This document shows, in pieces, positions 6,285 to 14,458 of a DNA stretch of 15,772 bases; the first letter of the stretch is position 1; the number at the start of each line of letters is the position of its first letter. A program made the translations under genes and the position numbers. The notes beneath the pieces are model-generated. The model saw nothing but the letters and a program-made list of their open reading frames with translations, was not told the DNA's origin and did no database searches. Location of the stretch: NCBI GenBank assembly GCA_035601575.1, contig DATNNZ010000192.1, forward strand, positions 1-15,772, read 5' to 3'. The DNA comes from DASTDH01 sp035601575. Its GTDB lineage: Bacteria; Verrucomicrobiota; Verrucomicrobiia; Chthoniobacterales; JAFAMB01.

Positions 6285-6464
6285 TCCGCAGATTACTCAG
6301 ATTACGCAGATTAGAAAGGAGTCGGGTCACGGTAGGGCTTAAAACGCGGCTCGGCGGGAGCCTCGCCCTACCAAAACTTTGTAATGGAACTTTCCGGTGC
6401 CGAATTTCAGGCCTGCTCCTCGCTGACAACCGATTGAATCTGTGTAATCTGCGAAATCTGCGGA
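6285..6464. mobile_element. MITE-like element with 28-bp imperfect terminal inverted repeats
   Basis: The left end (6285-6313) and right end (6437-6464) are reverse complements over about 28 positions with three mismatches. Each end is built of 9-bp units of the type GATTACGCA/AATCTGCGT. The roughly 120 bp between them hold no gene but carry a nested hairpin (6331-6372). A non-coding element of about 180 bp with long terminal inverted repeats fits a miniature inverted-repeat element or a repeat-derived structural element. No target-site duplication is evident at the flanks, so transposition is not proved. Confidence 0.5.
6331..6372. repeat. Nested stem-loop inside the MITE-like element
   Basis: The outer arms GGTAGGGC (6331-6338) and GCCCTACC (6365-6372) are perfect reverse complements. 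Within them GGCTC (6348-6352) and GAGCC (6358-6362) form an inner stem around GGCGG. The two-level dyad looks like a REP-type palindrome. Confidence 0.6.
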
Positions 6465-6767
6465 AAGTCCCTCCTGTGGTTGCGGCTTCGCCGAGCTATG
6501 TATTCTGCGGATCGTTTCAACCTCTGGATTTGCCGTGTCCCGGCAGCGGAAACCGAGTTGGGGTTTACTCGAAGTCGCAAAGTTATGCGAGATCGTCAGC
6601 AGAACAAGGATGGTCAAAAAAGCCACTGAGAACTGCTCTTTTGAGTGGATAAGAATCGCTCGTTCAGTGTGTAGAGAACGTATTTCTCTGGTGGTAGTTA
6701 GTAGGCGCCGGGATTAGTGGCGCTGATCCTAGCTTGGCGGAATCAGAAAAGACTCGGCAAAAAAACT
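6465..6767. other. Leader region of the efflux cassettes, no gene supported
   Basis: About 300 bases separate the MITE-like element from the first permease gene. I see no convincing gene, operator or sigma-70 promoter. A GTG at 6717 would extend the permease by 17 residues, but that leader is absent from the second copy. Confidence 0.4.
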
Positions 6768-9700
6768 ATGTGGATCGTTAACCTGGCCTTACGCAGACCG
6801 TACACCTTTATCGTGCTGGCAATTTTTATTCTGATCAGCGGAGGGTTGGCGATCCTGCGAACACCGAAAGATATCTTCCCAAGTATCAACATTCCGGTGA
6901 TTGCCGTCGTTTGGACCTATACGGGCATGGAGCCGACCGAGATCACAGGTCATGTCACTAGCGTCTATGAACGGGTACTGACCACAACCGTCAATAACAT
7001 TGAACATATTGAATCCGAATCGCTCTCCGGAATCGCAGTGGTAAAAATTTTCCTCCAGCCTACCGCCAACGTTACCGCCGGAATCGCCGAGGTTACAGCT
7101 GTCTCGCAAGCTATTCTTAAACAGCTTCCGACTGGAGTCGCTCCACCGGAGATCCTGAGTTACAATGCTACGGACGTCCCAGTGCTGCGCCTTGGGCTTG
7201 GTGGCAAGGGATTTTCGGAGCAGCAGCTCAATGATTACGCACTCAACTTCGTTCGTCCGCAGCTAATCACAGTTCCTGGAGCGGTGGTTCCAAATCCATA
7301 CGGCGGCAAAGAGAAGTATGTGGAAGTTAATCTGAACTACCGCGCCATGCAGGCCCGCGGAGTCACTCCCGCTGACGTGGTCAGTGCAGTGAATGCGCAG
7401 AACCTCATCCTACCATCTGGTACAGCAAAGATCGGACAATTTGAATACCAAGTCGGAATTAACGCCAGTCCTCCGGCCATCAGAGATTTAAATACACTGC
7501 CGATTAAAACGGTGAACGGTGCCACGATCTACCTGCGGGATATCGGCAACGTGATTAATGGGAGTATCCCACAGACTAACGTCGTGCGCTTCAACGGTAA
7601 TCGGGCTACCATGTTGGACATCATTAAAAGCGGAAACACATCAACCCTTGACGTAGTTCAAGGAATTAAGGATTTGCTTCCGCAACTAGCGCAAACTCTC
7701 CCCAAGGGACTTAATCTTCAACTTTTGACTGATCAATCGGTTTTAGTTACCGATTCCATTGATGGCGTCGTCCGGGAGGCTGCGATCGCCGCTCTGCTCA
7801 CTGCGCTCATGATTCTGGTCTTTCTAGGGGACTGGCGCAGTACGGTGATCATCGCGATTTCGATTCCATTATCCATTTTCGCCTCTATCGCTGTCTTCAG
7901 TGCCCTCGGCCAAACCATCAACACCATGAGCCTGGGAGGTTTGGCGCTGGCGGTGGGTCTACTGGTAGATGACGCCACGGTTACGATCGAAAATGTGCAT
8001 CGCCACATGGGTGAAAAAAAACCAACCCTCGAGGCGATTCGGGATGGTGCCGCCCAGATCGCATTGCCAGCACTAGTTTCAACGCTGGTTATTTGTATCG
8101 TGTTTGTGCCGATCTTTGGTTTGTCGGGTATACCCAAGTTTCTGTTCACCCCGTTGGCTGAAGCGGTCATGTTTGCCATGTTGGCCTCGTTTTTGTTGTC
8201 CCGCTCCCTGGTTCCCACTCTCTGCATGTTCTTGCTGAAAGATCACCATGGATCTTCCGGCAGCCAACCGGATAAACCGGCGAGAAAAAACATTTTTGGC
8301 CGCTTTTACCAAGGATTCAATAGAGGGTTTGAAGTGTTTCGTGAAGGGTACCGCGACTTCCTGAGTATTTGCTTACGACATTCTGGCACCACCGCCCTTA
8401 TTTTCATCGGCTTCTCTATTCTCTCGATGTGTCTGCTGCCATTGCTCGGGCAAAACTTCTTTCCTTCAGTTGATGCCGGTCAGTTTGATCTGCACGTCCG
8501 CGTGCGGTCAGGGACACGGATTGAGGAAACCGCTCGGCAAGTGGACCTGATCGAGAAAATGATCCGTCAAGTAATTCCCGCCCACCAACTAAGCGGGATC
8601 ATCGATAACGAGGGAATCCCATATAGCGGAATTAACACTGCTTACAATAACACCGGAACGGTGAGCTCAGCCGATGGAGATATCCTTGTGTCGCTGAACC
8701 AGGGACATGAGCCAACTGATAAGTTTATTCGCCTGATTCGGCAAAGGCTCCATCACGACTTTCCCGATGTTAGTTACTGGTTTCCGGCCGACGATCCCGT
8801 TTCCCAGGTCTTGAACTTCGGGCTACCGGCTCCGATTGACGTCCAGATTACCGGCGCCGACAGGGCGGCCAACTCGGTCGCAGCAAATGAGCTTGCCCAG
8901 AAGATTCGTTCGATTGCCGGTGCGGTTGACGTCCGGGTCGCGGAACCGACTAACGCACCTCAACTTGATATTAATGTCGACCGGACCAAAGCCTCGATTC
9001 TTGGCATCACCCAACAGGTGGCTATCGACAGTGTATTTGACGCACTGAGCGGTTCTTTTCAAACCAGCCCGAACTTTTGGGTAGATCCAAAAAATGGGGT
9101 CAGCTATTCTATTAATGGTCAGGTTCCCCAGTATCAGATCAATTCTCTAGACGCGTTGCGCAATCTCCCGATCCTGGGAAGCAACATTGGGGCGTTTCAG
9201 ATTCTTGCCAATGTCGCCAGCATCTCCCGCAGCGAGACCAGTCCGGTTGTCGATCACTACAATATCCGGCCGGTGATTAATATCTATGCCAGTGTCGACG
9301 GTAAAGATCTCGGCTATGTCTCCGATCAGGTTAACCATCTGGTACAGGAAGCTAAAGGCAAGTTACCCCGGGGGAGTTTCATTGATCTTCGCGGCCAAGT
9401 ATTGACGATGCACGACTCGTTCGTCGGGCTTGGTTTGGGACTGCTGTTTTCGATCGTTCTGATTTACCTCTTGATGGTGGTGAACTTTCATTCGTGGGTT
9501 GACCCTTTGATCATTATCACCGCGCTACCCTGCGCTCTTGCCGGCATTGTCTGGATGTTGTTTATCACCGGGACCACGCTGAGTGTCCCTGCGTTGATGG
9601 GAGCCATTATGTGTATGGGTGTGGCCACCGCGAACAGCGTCCTGGTTGTCACGTTCGCCAAGGAGCAACTGGACGAGCATCATGACTCTTACCGGGCTGC

Positions 9701-9956
9701 ACTTCACGCCGGTTACATTCGGATCCGTCCAGTTCTGATGACCGCATTGGCCATGATTATCGGTATGGTGCCAATGGCACTTGGTCTGGGTGATGGCGGC
9801 GAACAGAATGCCCCCTTGGGCCGAGCGGTCATCGGCGGATTGATGTTCGCCACGGTTGCGACTCTCGTCTTTGTTCCCAGCGTCTTTCTAACCATCCGGA
9901 AAAAACACCGCGGTGCAAAATCCTTCGAGCCCGCACCAGCACAGGCAACCCAATAG
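6768..9956 (+). CDS. RND efflux permease, AcrB-like (cassette copy 1)
   Basis: Inner-membrane proton-driven pump of a tripartite efflux system, 1062 residues, the usual RND length. Layout: TM1 (about 10-30, PYTFIVLAIFILISGGLAIL), first periplasmic porter half, TM2-6 (about 335-500) with the TM4 acidic pair D401-D402 in GLLVDDATVTIENV, a cytoplasmic loop, TM7 (about 540-560), second porter half starting GQNFFPSVDAGQFDLHVRVR, and TM8-12 from about 885. At the TM10 site of AcrB Lys940 it has A955 (GVATANSVLVVTFAKE). The ATG at 6768 is chosen because the second copy starts at the same residue (MWIVNLALRRPYTF) and the upstream extension is not shared; the ribosome binding site is weak. The adaptor gene follows 19 bases after the stop, so the pair is an operon. 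Substrate cannot be predicted; HAE1-type drugs or organics are more likely than metals. Confidence 0.95.
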   Translation: MWIVNLALRRPYTFIVLAIFILISGGLAILRTPKDIFPSINIPVIAVVWTYTGMEPTEITGHVTSVYERVLTTTVNNIEHIESESLSGIAVVKIFLQPTANVTAGIAEVTAVSQAILKQLPTGVAPPEILSYNATDVPVLRLGLGGKGFSEQQLNDYALNFVRPQLITVPGAVVPNPYGGKEKYVEVNLNYRAMQARGVTPADVVSAVNAQNLILPSGTAKIGQFEYQVGINASPPAIRDLNTLPIKTVNGATIYLRDIGNVINGSIPQTNVVRFNGNRATMLDIIKSGNTSTLDVVQGIKDLLPQLAQTLPKGLNLQLLTDQSVLVTDSIDGVVREAAIAALLTALMILVFLGDWRSTVIIAISIPLSIFASIAVFSALGQTINTMSLGGLALAVGLLVDDATVTIENVHRHMGEKKPTLEAIRDGAAQIALPALVSTLVICIVFVPIFGLSGIPKFLFTPLAEAVMFAMLASFLLSRSLVPTLCMFLLKDHHGSSGSQPDKPARKNIFGRFYQGFNRGFEVFREGYRDFLSICLRHSGTTALIFIGFSILSMCLLPLLGQNFFPSVDAGQFDLHVRVRSGTRIEETARQVDLIEKMIRQVIPAHQLSGIIDNEGIPYSGINTAYNNTGTVSSADGDILVSLNQGHEPTDKFIRLIRQRLHHDFPDVSYWFPADDPVSQVLNFGLPAPIDVQITGADRAANSVAANELAQKIRSIAGAVDVRVAEPTNAPQLDINVDRTKASILGITQQVAIDSVFDALSGSFQTSPNFWVDPKNGVSYSINGQVPQYQINSLDALRNLPILGSNIGAFQILANVASISRSETSPVVDHYNIRPVINIYASVDGKDLGYVSDQVNHLVQEAKGKLPRGSFIDLRGQVLTMHDSFVGLGLGLLFSIVLIYLLMVVNFHSWVDPLIIITALPCALAGIVWMLFITGTTLSVPALMGAIMCMGVATANSVLVVTFAKEQLDEHHDSYRAALHAGYIRIRPVLMTALAMIIGMVPMALGLGDGGEQNAPLGRAVIGGLMFATVATLVFVPSVFLTIRKKHRGAKSFEPAPAQATQ

Positions 9957-9975
9957 AAGGAATTTCGTACACGTT

Positions 9976-11178
9976 ATGATGGCACCTGAAGTCCCACAAA
10001 AAACCGGGAGCACCGATACTTCCGCTGCTCCCCGACGGTTCAAGCGGTTCAAGCTGATTTTGTTTCTGGCTGCGATCAGCTTCATCTGCGTTGCGGTCCT
10101 TCTTGCTTTGCGATCAGCCAATACCAAAAGAGTCCAGAAAGTCGCTGACGCTGCTATTCAAGCTGACGTGCAGGTTGTGTTCCCGCAAAAACCACCTGCT
10201 TCGGTAGAGTTACAGCTCCCCGGCCACACTTATGCGTACTATGAGGCACCAATCTACGCCCAAACCAGCGGCTACTTGAAAAAGTGGTATTATGATATCG
10301 GCGCCAAGGTCAAAGCTGGCGATATTTTGGGTGAAATCGACACGCCTGAGGTCGACCAAGAGCTTAGTCAGGCCGAATCTACCCTGGCGACGGCCAAAGC
10401 GCAGCTGGCTCTCGCCGCGGATAACTTCAATGAGGCCAAACGTCTTTGGCAGACGAACGTCGATTCCAAGAGGGATTTCGAAACCATGCAGGCGGACTAC
10501 CTGGCCCAGCAGTCCACAGTTGATGGGGATGCCGACGCCGTCCAGCGGCTGCAGGCTTTAGAGAATTTTAAGTTTCTTCGTGCTCCGTTCAATGGAATCG
10601 TGATTAGCCGTAGTAGCGATATCGGCGATTTAATTGTTTCCGGCTCGGGTCAAAAGTTGTTCATAGTGGATCAGGAGGATCCACTGCGAGTCTACGCCAG
10701 TGTTCCGGAAAACTTCGCCAAGCAGCTTCAAGTAGGAACCAAGGCTGATTTGAGCTTGGACGAATTCCCTGGCCGTCTCTTTCCCGCGACCGTGGTCACG
10801 ACATCCAACGCCGTCAATCCCACTAACCGCACCCAGCTCGTCGAGCTCCAAGTACCTAATCCATCAAATGAACTGTGGCCTGGTGCTTACACCGAGGTGC
10901 ATTTCCACCTCAAGAGCATCGGAAACACTCTCTTGATCCCTGCTAATACACTCCTGTTCCGGAGGGAGGGCCCGGCGGTAGGTCTGGTCAAAGCCGACGG
11001 AAAGGTTGAGATTCGCAAGGTCCAGATCAGCCAGGATCTGGGTACTCAGTTGGAAATTGTAAAGGGACTGTCAGCAACTGATCACATTATTGTCAATCCG
11101 TCAGACAGCTTGAGCACTGGGATGGAAGTGCATGTTATCGAACCTAACCAGAAATCTGGCTCCATTGCCGAAAATTGA
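9976..11178 (+). CDS. RND membrane-fusion protein / periplasmic adaptor, AcrA-like (copy 1)
   Basis: Periplasmic adaptor linking the RND pump to an outer-membrane channel, 400 residues. Domains: cytoplasmic N-tail; membrane anchor about 26-46 (no lipobox Cys, so not a lipoprotein); lipoyl half-motif from about 85, including SGYLKKWYYDIGAKVKAGD and LGEIDTPEVDQEL; a short alpha-hairpin about 130-195; second lipoyl half KFLRAPFNGIVISRSSDIGD; then beta-barrel and membrane-proximal domains to the C-terminus. At the hairpin tip L157 and S164 match the Leu and Ser of the AcrA-type R-L-S channel-contact motif, while E153 occupies the Arg position. The ATG pair at 9976/9979 is chosen because it clears the permease stop and begins the tail shared with copy 2; the frame is open back to 9913 inside the permease gene. 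AAGGA lies about 15 bases upstream, farther than usual. Confidence 0.92.
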   Translation: MMAPEVPQKTGSTDTSAAPRRFKRFKLILFLAAISFICVAVLLALRSANTKRVQKVADAAIQADVQVVFPQKPPASVELQLPGHTYAYYEAPIYAQTSGYLKKWYYDIGAKVKAGDILGEIDTPEVDQELSQAESTLATAKAQLALAADNFNEAKRLWQTNVDSKRDFETMQADYLAQQSTVDGDADAVQRLQALENFKFLRAPFNGIVISRSSDIGDLIVSGSGQKLFIVDQEDPLRVYASVPENFAKQLQVGTKADLSLDEFPGRLFPATVVTTSNAVNPTNRTQLVELQVPNPSNELWPGAYTEVHFHLKSIGNTLLIPANTLLFRREGPAVGLVKADGKVEIRKVQISQDLGTQLEIVKGLSATDHIIVNPSDSLSTGMEVHVIEPNQKSGSIAEN

Positions 11179-11241
11179 TGCGTCACATCTCGGTAAGACG
11201 CGATGAAATAATACTGGAAGCAGCCAACCGCCTATCATCAA

Positions 11242-14200
11242 ATGTGGATCGTTAACCTGGCCTTACGCAGACCGTACACCTTTATCGTTCTCGCGATTTT
11301 CATGCTGATCAGCGGAGGGCTGGCGATCCTGCGGACACCGAAAGATATCTTCCCAAATATCAACATTCCGGTGGTTTCGGTTATTTGGACTTATACCGGC
11401 ACGGAGCCGAACGCGATCGCAAATGATATCACTACGGTCTACGAACGAGAACTGACCCAAACGGTCAATAATGTTGAACATATCGAATCCGAATCGCTCT
11501 ACGGAATCGCGGTGGTAAAAATTTTTCTCCAGCCTACCTCCGACGTTTCCGCCGGAATCGCCGAGGTTACAGCCATCTCGCAAGCTGTTCTTAAACAGCT
11601 TCCGGCCGGAATCACGCCGCCACTGGTCTTGAGTTACAATGCTACGAATGTTGCAGTGCTGCGCCTGGGACTTGGTGGCAAGGGATTTTCCGAGCAGCAG
11701 CTCAATGATTACGCACTTAACTTCGTTCGTCCGCAACTAATTACGGTTTCTGGCACTGCGGTTCCTTACCCATACGGCGGCAAACAGAAGTATGTTCAAG
11801 TTAATCTTGATTACCGCGCGATGCAGGCCCGTGGACTCACTGCCGCCGACGTGATCAGTGCAGTGAATGCGCAGAACCTGATCCTACCATCAGGTACAGC
11901 AAAAATCGGACAATTTGAATACCAAGTCGGAATTAACGCCAGTCCTCCGACCATCAGAGATTTAAATGCTCTGCCGATTAAAACGGTTAACGGCGCCACG
12001 ATCTATATGCGGGATATCGGCAACGTGATCAACGGGAATATCCCACAGACCAACGTCGTACGCTTCAACGGTACTCGGGCCACTATGTTGGACATCATTA
12101 AGAACGGAAACGTTTCGACCCTTGACGTGGTTCAAGGAATTAAGGATTTGCTTCCCCGACTAGCGCAAACTCTCCCCAAGGGACTTAAGCTTCAGCTTTT
12201 GACCGATCAATCGGTCTTTGTCACCGATTCCATTATTGGCGTGGTCCGAGAAGCTGTGATTGCCGCTCTGCTCACTGCGCTCATGATTCTGATCTTCTTA
12301 GGGGACTGGCGCAGTACGGTGATCATCGCGATTTCGATTCCATTGTCCATTTTCACCGCTATCGCCATCCTGAGCGCCCTCGGCCAAACCATCAACATCA
12401 TGAGCCTGGGAGGGTTGGCGCTGGCGGTGGGTCTACTGGTAGATGACGCCACGGTCACTATCGAAAATGTCCATCGTCACATGGGTGAAAAAAAACCAAC
12501 CCTCGACGCGATTCGGGATGGTGCCGCCCAGATCGCATTGCCAGCACTGGTTTCAACGCTCGTTATTTGTATCGTGTTTGTGCCGATCTTTGGTTTGTCG
12601 GGCGTAGCCAAGTATCTGTTCACCCCGTTGGCGGAAGCGGTCATGTTTGCCATGTTGGCCTCGTTTTTGTTGTCCCGCTCCTTGGTTCCCACTCTCTGCA
12701 TGTACTTGCTGAAAGGTCACCATGGATCTTCCGGCAGCCAACCGCATAAACCGGCAAGAAAGAATTTTTTTGGACGCTTTTACCAAGGATTCAATCGAGG
12801 GTTTGAAGCGTTTCGTGAAGGGTACCGCGACTTCCTGAGTATTTGCTTACGACATTCTGGCACCACCGCCCTTATTTTCATCGGCTTCTCTATTCTCTCG
12901 ATGTGTCTGCTGCCATTGCTCGGCCAAAACTTCTTTCCTTCAGTTGATGCCGGTCAGTTTGATCTGCACGTCCGCGTGCGGTCAGGGACACGGATTGAAG
13001 AAACCGCTCGGCGAGTGGACCTGATCGAGAAAATGATCCGTCAAGTGATTCCATCCAACCAACTAAGCGGGATCATCGATAACGAGGGAATCCCATATAG
13101 CGGAATTAACACTTCTTACAATAACACCGGAACGGTGAGCTCAGCCGATGGAGATATCCTTGTGACGCTGAACCAGGGACACGAGCCAACTGATAAGTTT
13201 ATTCGCCTGATTCGGCAAAGGCTCCATTACGACTTTCCTGATGTCACTTACTGGTTTCCGGCCGACGATATTGTTTCCCAGGTCTTGAACTTCGGGCTGC
13301 CGGCTCCGATTGATGTCCAGATTACCGGCGCCGACAGTGCAGCCAACTCGGTCGCGGCCAATGAGCTTGCTCAGAAGATTCGTTCGGTCGCCGGTGCGGT
13401 TGACGTCCGGGTCGCGGAACCGACTGACGTACCTCAACTTGATATTAATGTCGACCGGACCAAAGCCTCGGTTCTTGGCATTACCCAACAGCAGGTTAGC
13501 GGCAGTGTACTGGACGCATTGAGCGGTTCTTTTCAAACCAGCCCGAACTATTGGGTAGATCCAAAAAATGGGGTCAGCTATCAAATTAATGGTCAGGTTC
13601 CCCAGGAACAGATCAATTCATTAGACGCGTTGCGCAATCTCCCGATCCTGGGAAGCAACACTGGAGCGCTTCAGATTCTCGGCAATGTGGCCAACATCTC
13701 CCGCAGCGAGACCAGTTCGGTTGTCGATCACTACAATATCCGGCCGGTGATTAATATCTATGCCAATGTCGACGGTAAAGATCTCGGCTATGTCTCCGAT
13801 CAGGTTAACCATCTCGTACAGGAAGCTAAAGGCAAGTTACCCAGAGGCAGTTTCATTGATCTTCGCGGCCAAGTATTGACGATGCACGACGCGTTCGTCG
13901 GGCTTGGTCTGGGACTGATTTTCTCGATCGTACTGATTTACCTCCTGATGGTGGTGAACTTTCATTCGTGGGTTGACCCATTAATCATCATCACCGCGTT
14001 ACCCTGCGCTCTGGCCGGCATTGTCTGGATGTTGTTCATCACCGGGACCACGCTGAGTGTCCCTGCGTTGATGGGAGCCATTATGTGTATGGGTGTAGCC
14101 AGCTCAAACAGCGTCCTGGTTGTGACGTTCGCCAAAGAGCAACTGGACGAGCATCATGACTCTTACCTGGCTGCACTTCAGGCCGGTTACATTCGGATCC

Positions 14201-14430
14201 GTCCAGTTCTGATGACCGCATTGGCCATGATTATCGGTATGGTGCCAATGGCACTTGGTCTGGGTGAGGACGGCGAACAGAATGCTCCCTTGGGCCGAGC
14301 GGTCATCGGCGGCTTGATGTTCGCTACGGTCGCGACTCTCATCTTTGTTCCCAGCGTCTTTATGACCATCCGGAAAAGACGCCACGGTGCAAAATCCTTC
14401 GAGCCCACACCAGCACAGGCAACCCAATAA
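11242..14430 (+). CDS. RND efflux permease, AcrB-like (cassette copy 2)
   Basis: Paralogue of the first permease, also 1062 residues, with the same topology and D401-D402 in TM4. By eye the two proteins are roughly 90% identical, with changes concentrated in the periplasmic porter parts: for example FPNINIPVVSVIWTYTGTEP against FPSINIPVIAVVWTYTGMEP, and TQQQVSGSVLDALSG against TQQVAIDSVFDALSG. At the AcrB Lys940 site this copy has S955 (GVASSNSVLVV). The ATG at 11242 comes 63 bases after the first adaptor stop and lacks a clear ribosome binding site. No terminator was found in that gap, so all four genes may be co-transcribed. A changed porter lining with conserved membrane parts suggests a shifted substrate range (inference). 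Confidence 0.95.
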   Translation: MWIVNLALRRPYTFIVLAIFMLISGGLAILRTPKDIFPNINIPVVSVIWTYTGTEPNAIANDITTVYERELTQTVNNVEHIESESLYGIAVVKIFLQPTSDVSAGIAEVTAISQAVLKQLPAGITPPLVLSYNATNVAVLRLGLGGKGFSEQQLNDYALNFVRPQLITVSGTAVPYPYGGKQKYVQVNLDYRAMQARGLTAADVISAVNAQNLILPSGTAKIGQFEYQVGINASPPTIRDLNALPIKTVNGATIYMRDIGNVINGNIPQTNVVRFNGTRATMLDIIKNGNVSTLDVVQGIKDLLPRLAQTLPKGLKLQLLTDQSVFVTDSIIGVVREAVIAALLTALMILIFLGDWRSTVIIAISIPLSIFTAIAILSALGQTINIMSLGGLALAVGLLVDDATVTIENVHRHMGEKKPTLDAIRDGAAQIALPALVSTLVICIVFVPIFGLSGVAKYLFTPLAEAVMFAMLASFLLSRSLVPTLCMYLLKGHHGSSGSQPHKPARKNFFGRFYQGFNRGFEAFREGYRDFLSICLRHSGTTALIFIGFSILSMCLLPLLGQNFFPSVDAGQFDLHVRVRSGTRIEETARRVDLIEKMIRQVIPSNQLSGIIDNEGIPYSGINTSYNNTGTVSSADGDILVTLNQGHEPTDKFIRLIRQRLHYDFPDVTYWFPADDIVSQVLNFGLPAPIDVQITGADSAANSVAANELAQKIRSVAGAVDVRVAEPTDVPQLDINVDRTKASVLGITQQQVSGSVLDALSGSFQTSPNYWVDPKNGVSYQINGQVPQEQINSLDALRNLPILGSNTGALQILGNVANISRSETSSVVDHYNIRPVINIYANVDGKDLGYVSDQVNHLVQEAKGKLPRGSFIDLRGQVLTMHDAFVGLGLGLIFSIVLIYLLMVVNFHSWVDPLIIITALPCALAGIVWMLFITGTTLSVPALMGAIMCMGVASSNSVLVVTFAKEQLDEHHDSYLAALQAGYIRIRPVLMTALAMIIGMVPMALGLGEDGEQNAPLGRAVIGGLMFATVATLIFVPSVFMTIRKRRHGAKSFEPTPAQATQ

Positions 14431-14458
14431 AATTAACCCTGGAATTTTCGTACACGTT

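Larger units (their letters stand above)
6768..11217 (+). repeat. Tandem duplication, unit 1 (permease + adaptor)
   Basis: This unit matches 11242-15704 in direct orientation. The permease genes are exactly the same length with a constant offset of 4474 bases; the adaptor stops are 4486 apart. Similarity begins abruptly at the permease start codon and fades about 40 bases after the adaptor stop, where both copies share GATGCGTCACATC. A spacer of about 25 bases separates the units. Confidence 0.9.

Noticed and set aside
7733..8227. Minus-strand 164-codon open frame inside the first permease
   Set aside because: Antisense shadow of a conserved RND gene; similar shadows occur at the equivalent place in copy 2 because the DNA is duplicated.
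9913..9975. Upstream GTG start of the first adaptor overlapping the permease gene
   Set aside because: The shared bases are explained by the permease C-terminus; the ATG pair at 9976/9979 begins the adaptor-specific tail in both copies.
11179..11241. Terminator or promoter between the two cassettes
   Set aside because: Only a 5-bp GCGTC/GACGC pairing with a long loop is present, with no T-run and no recognisable -35/-10 pair.
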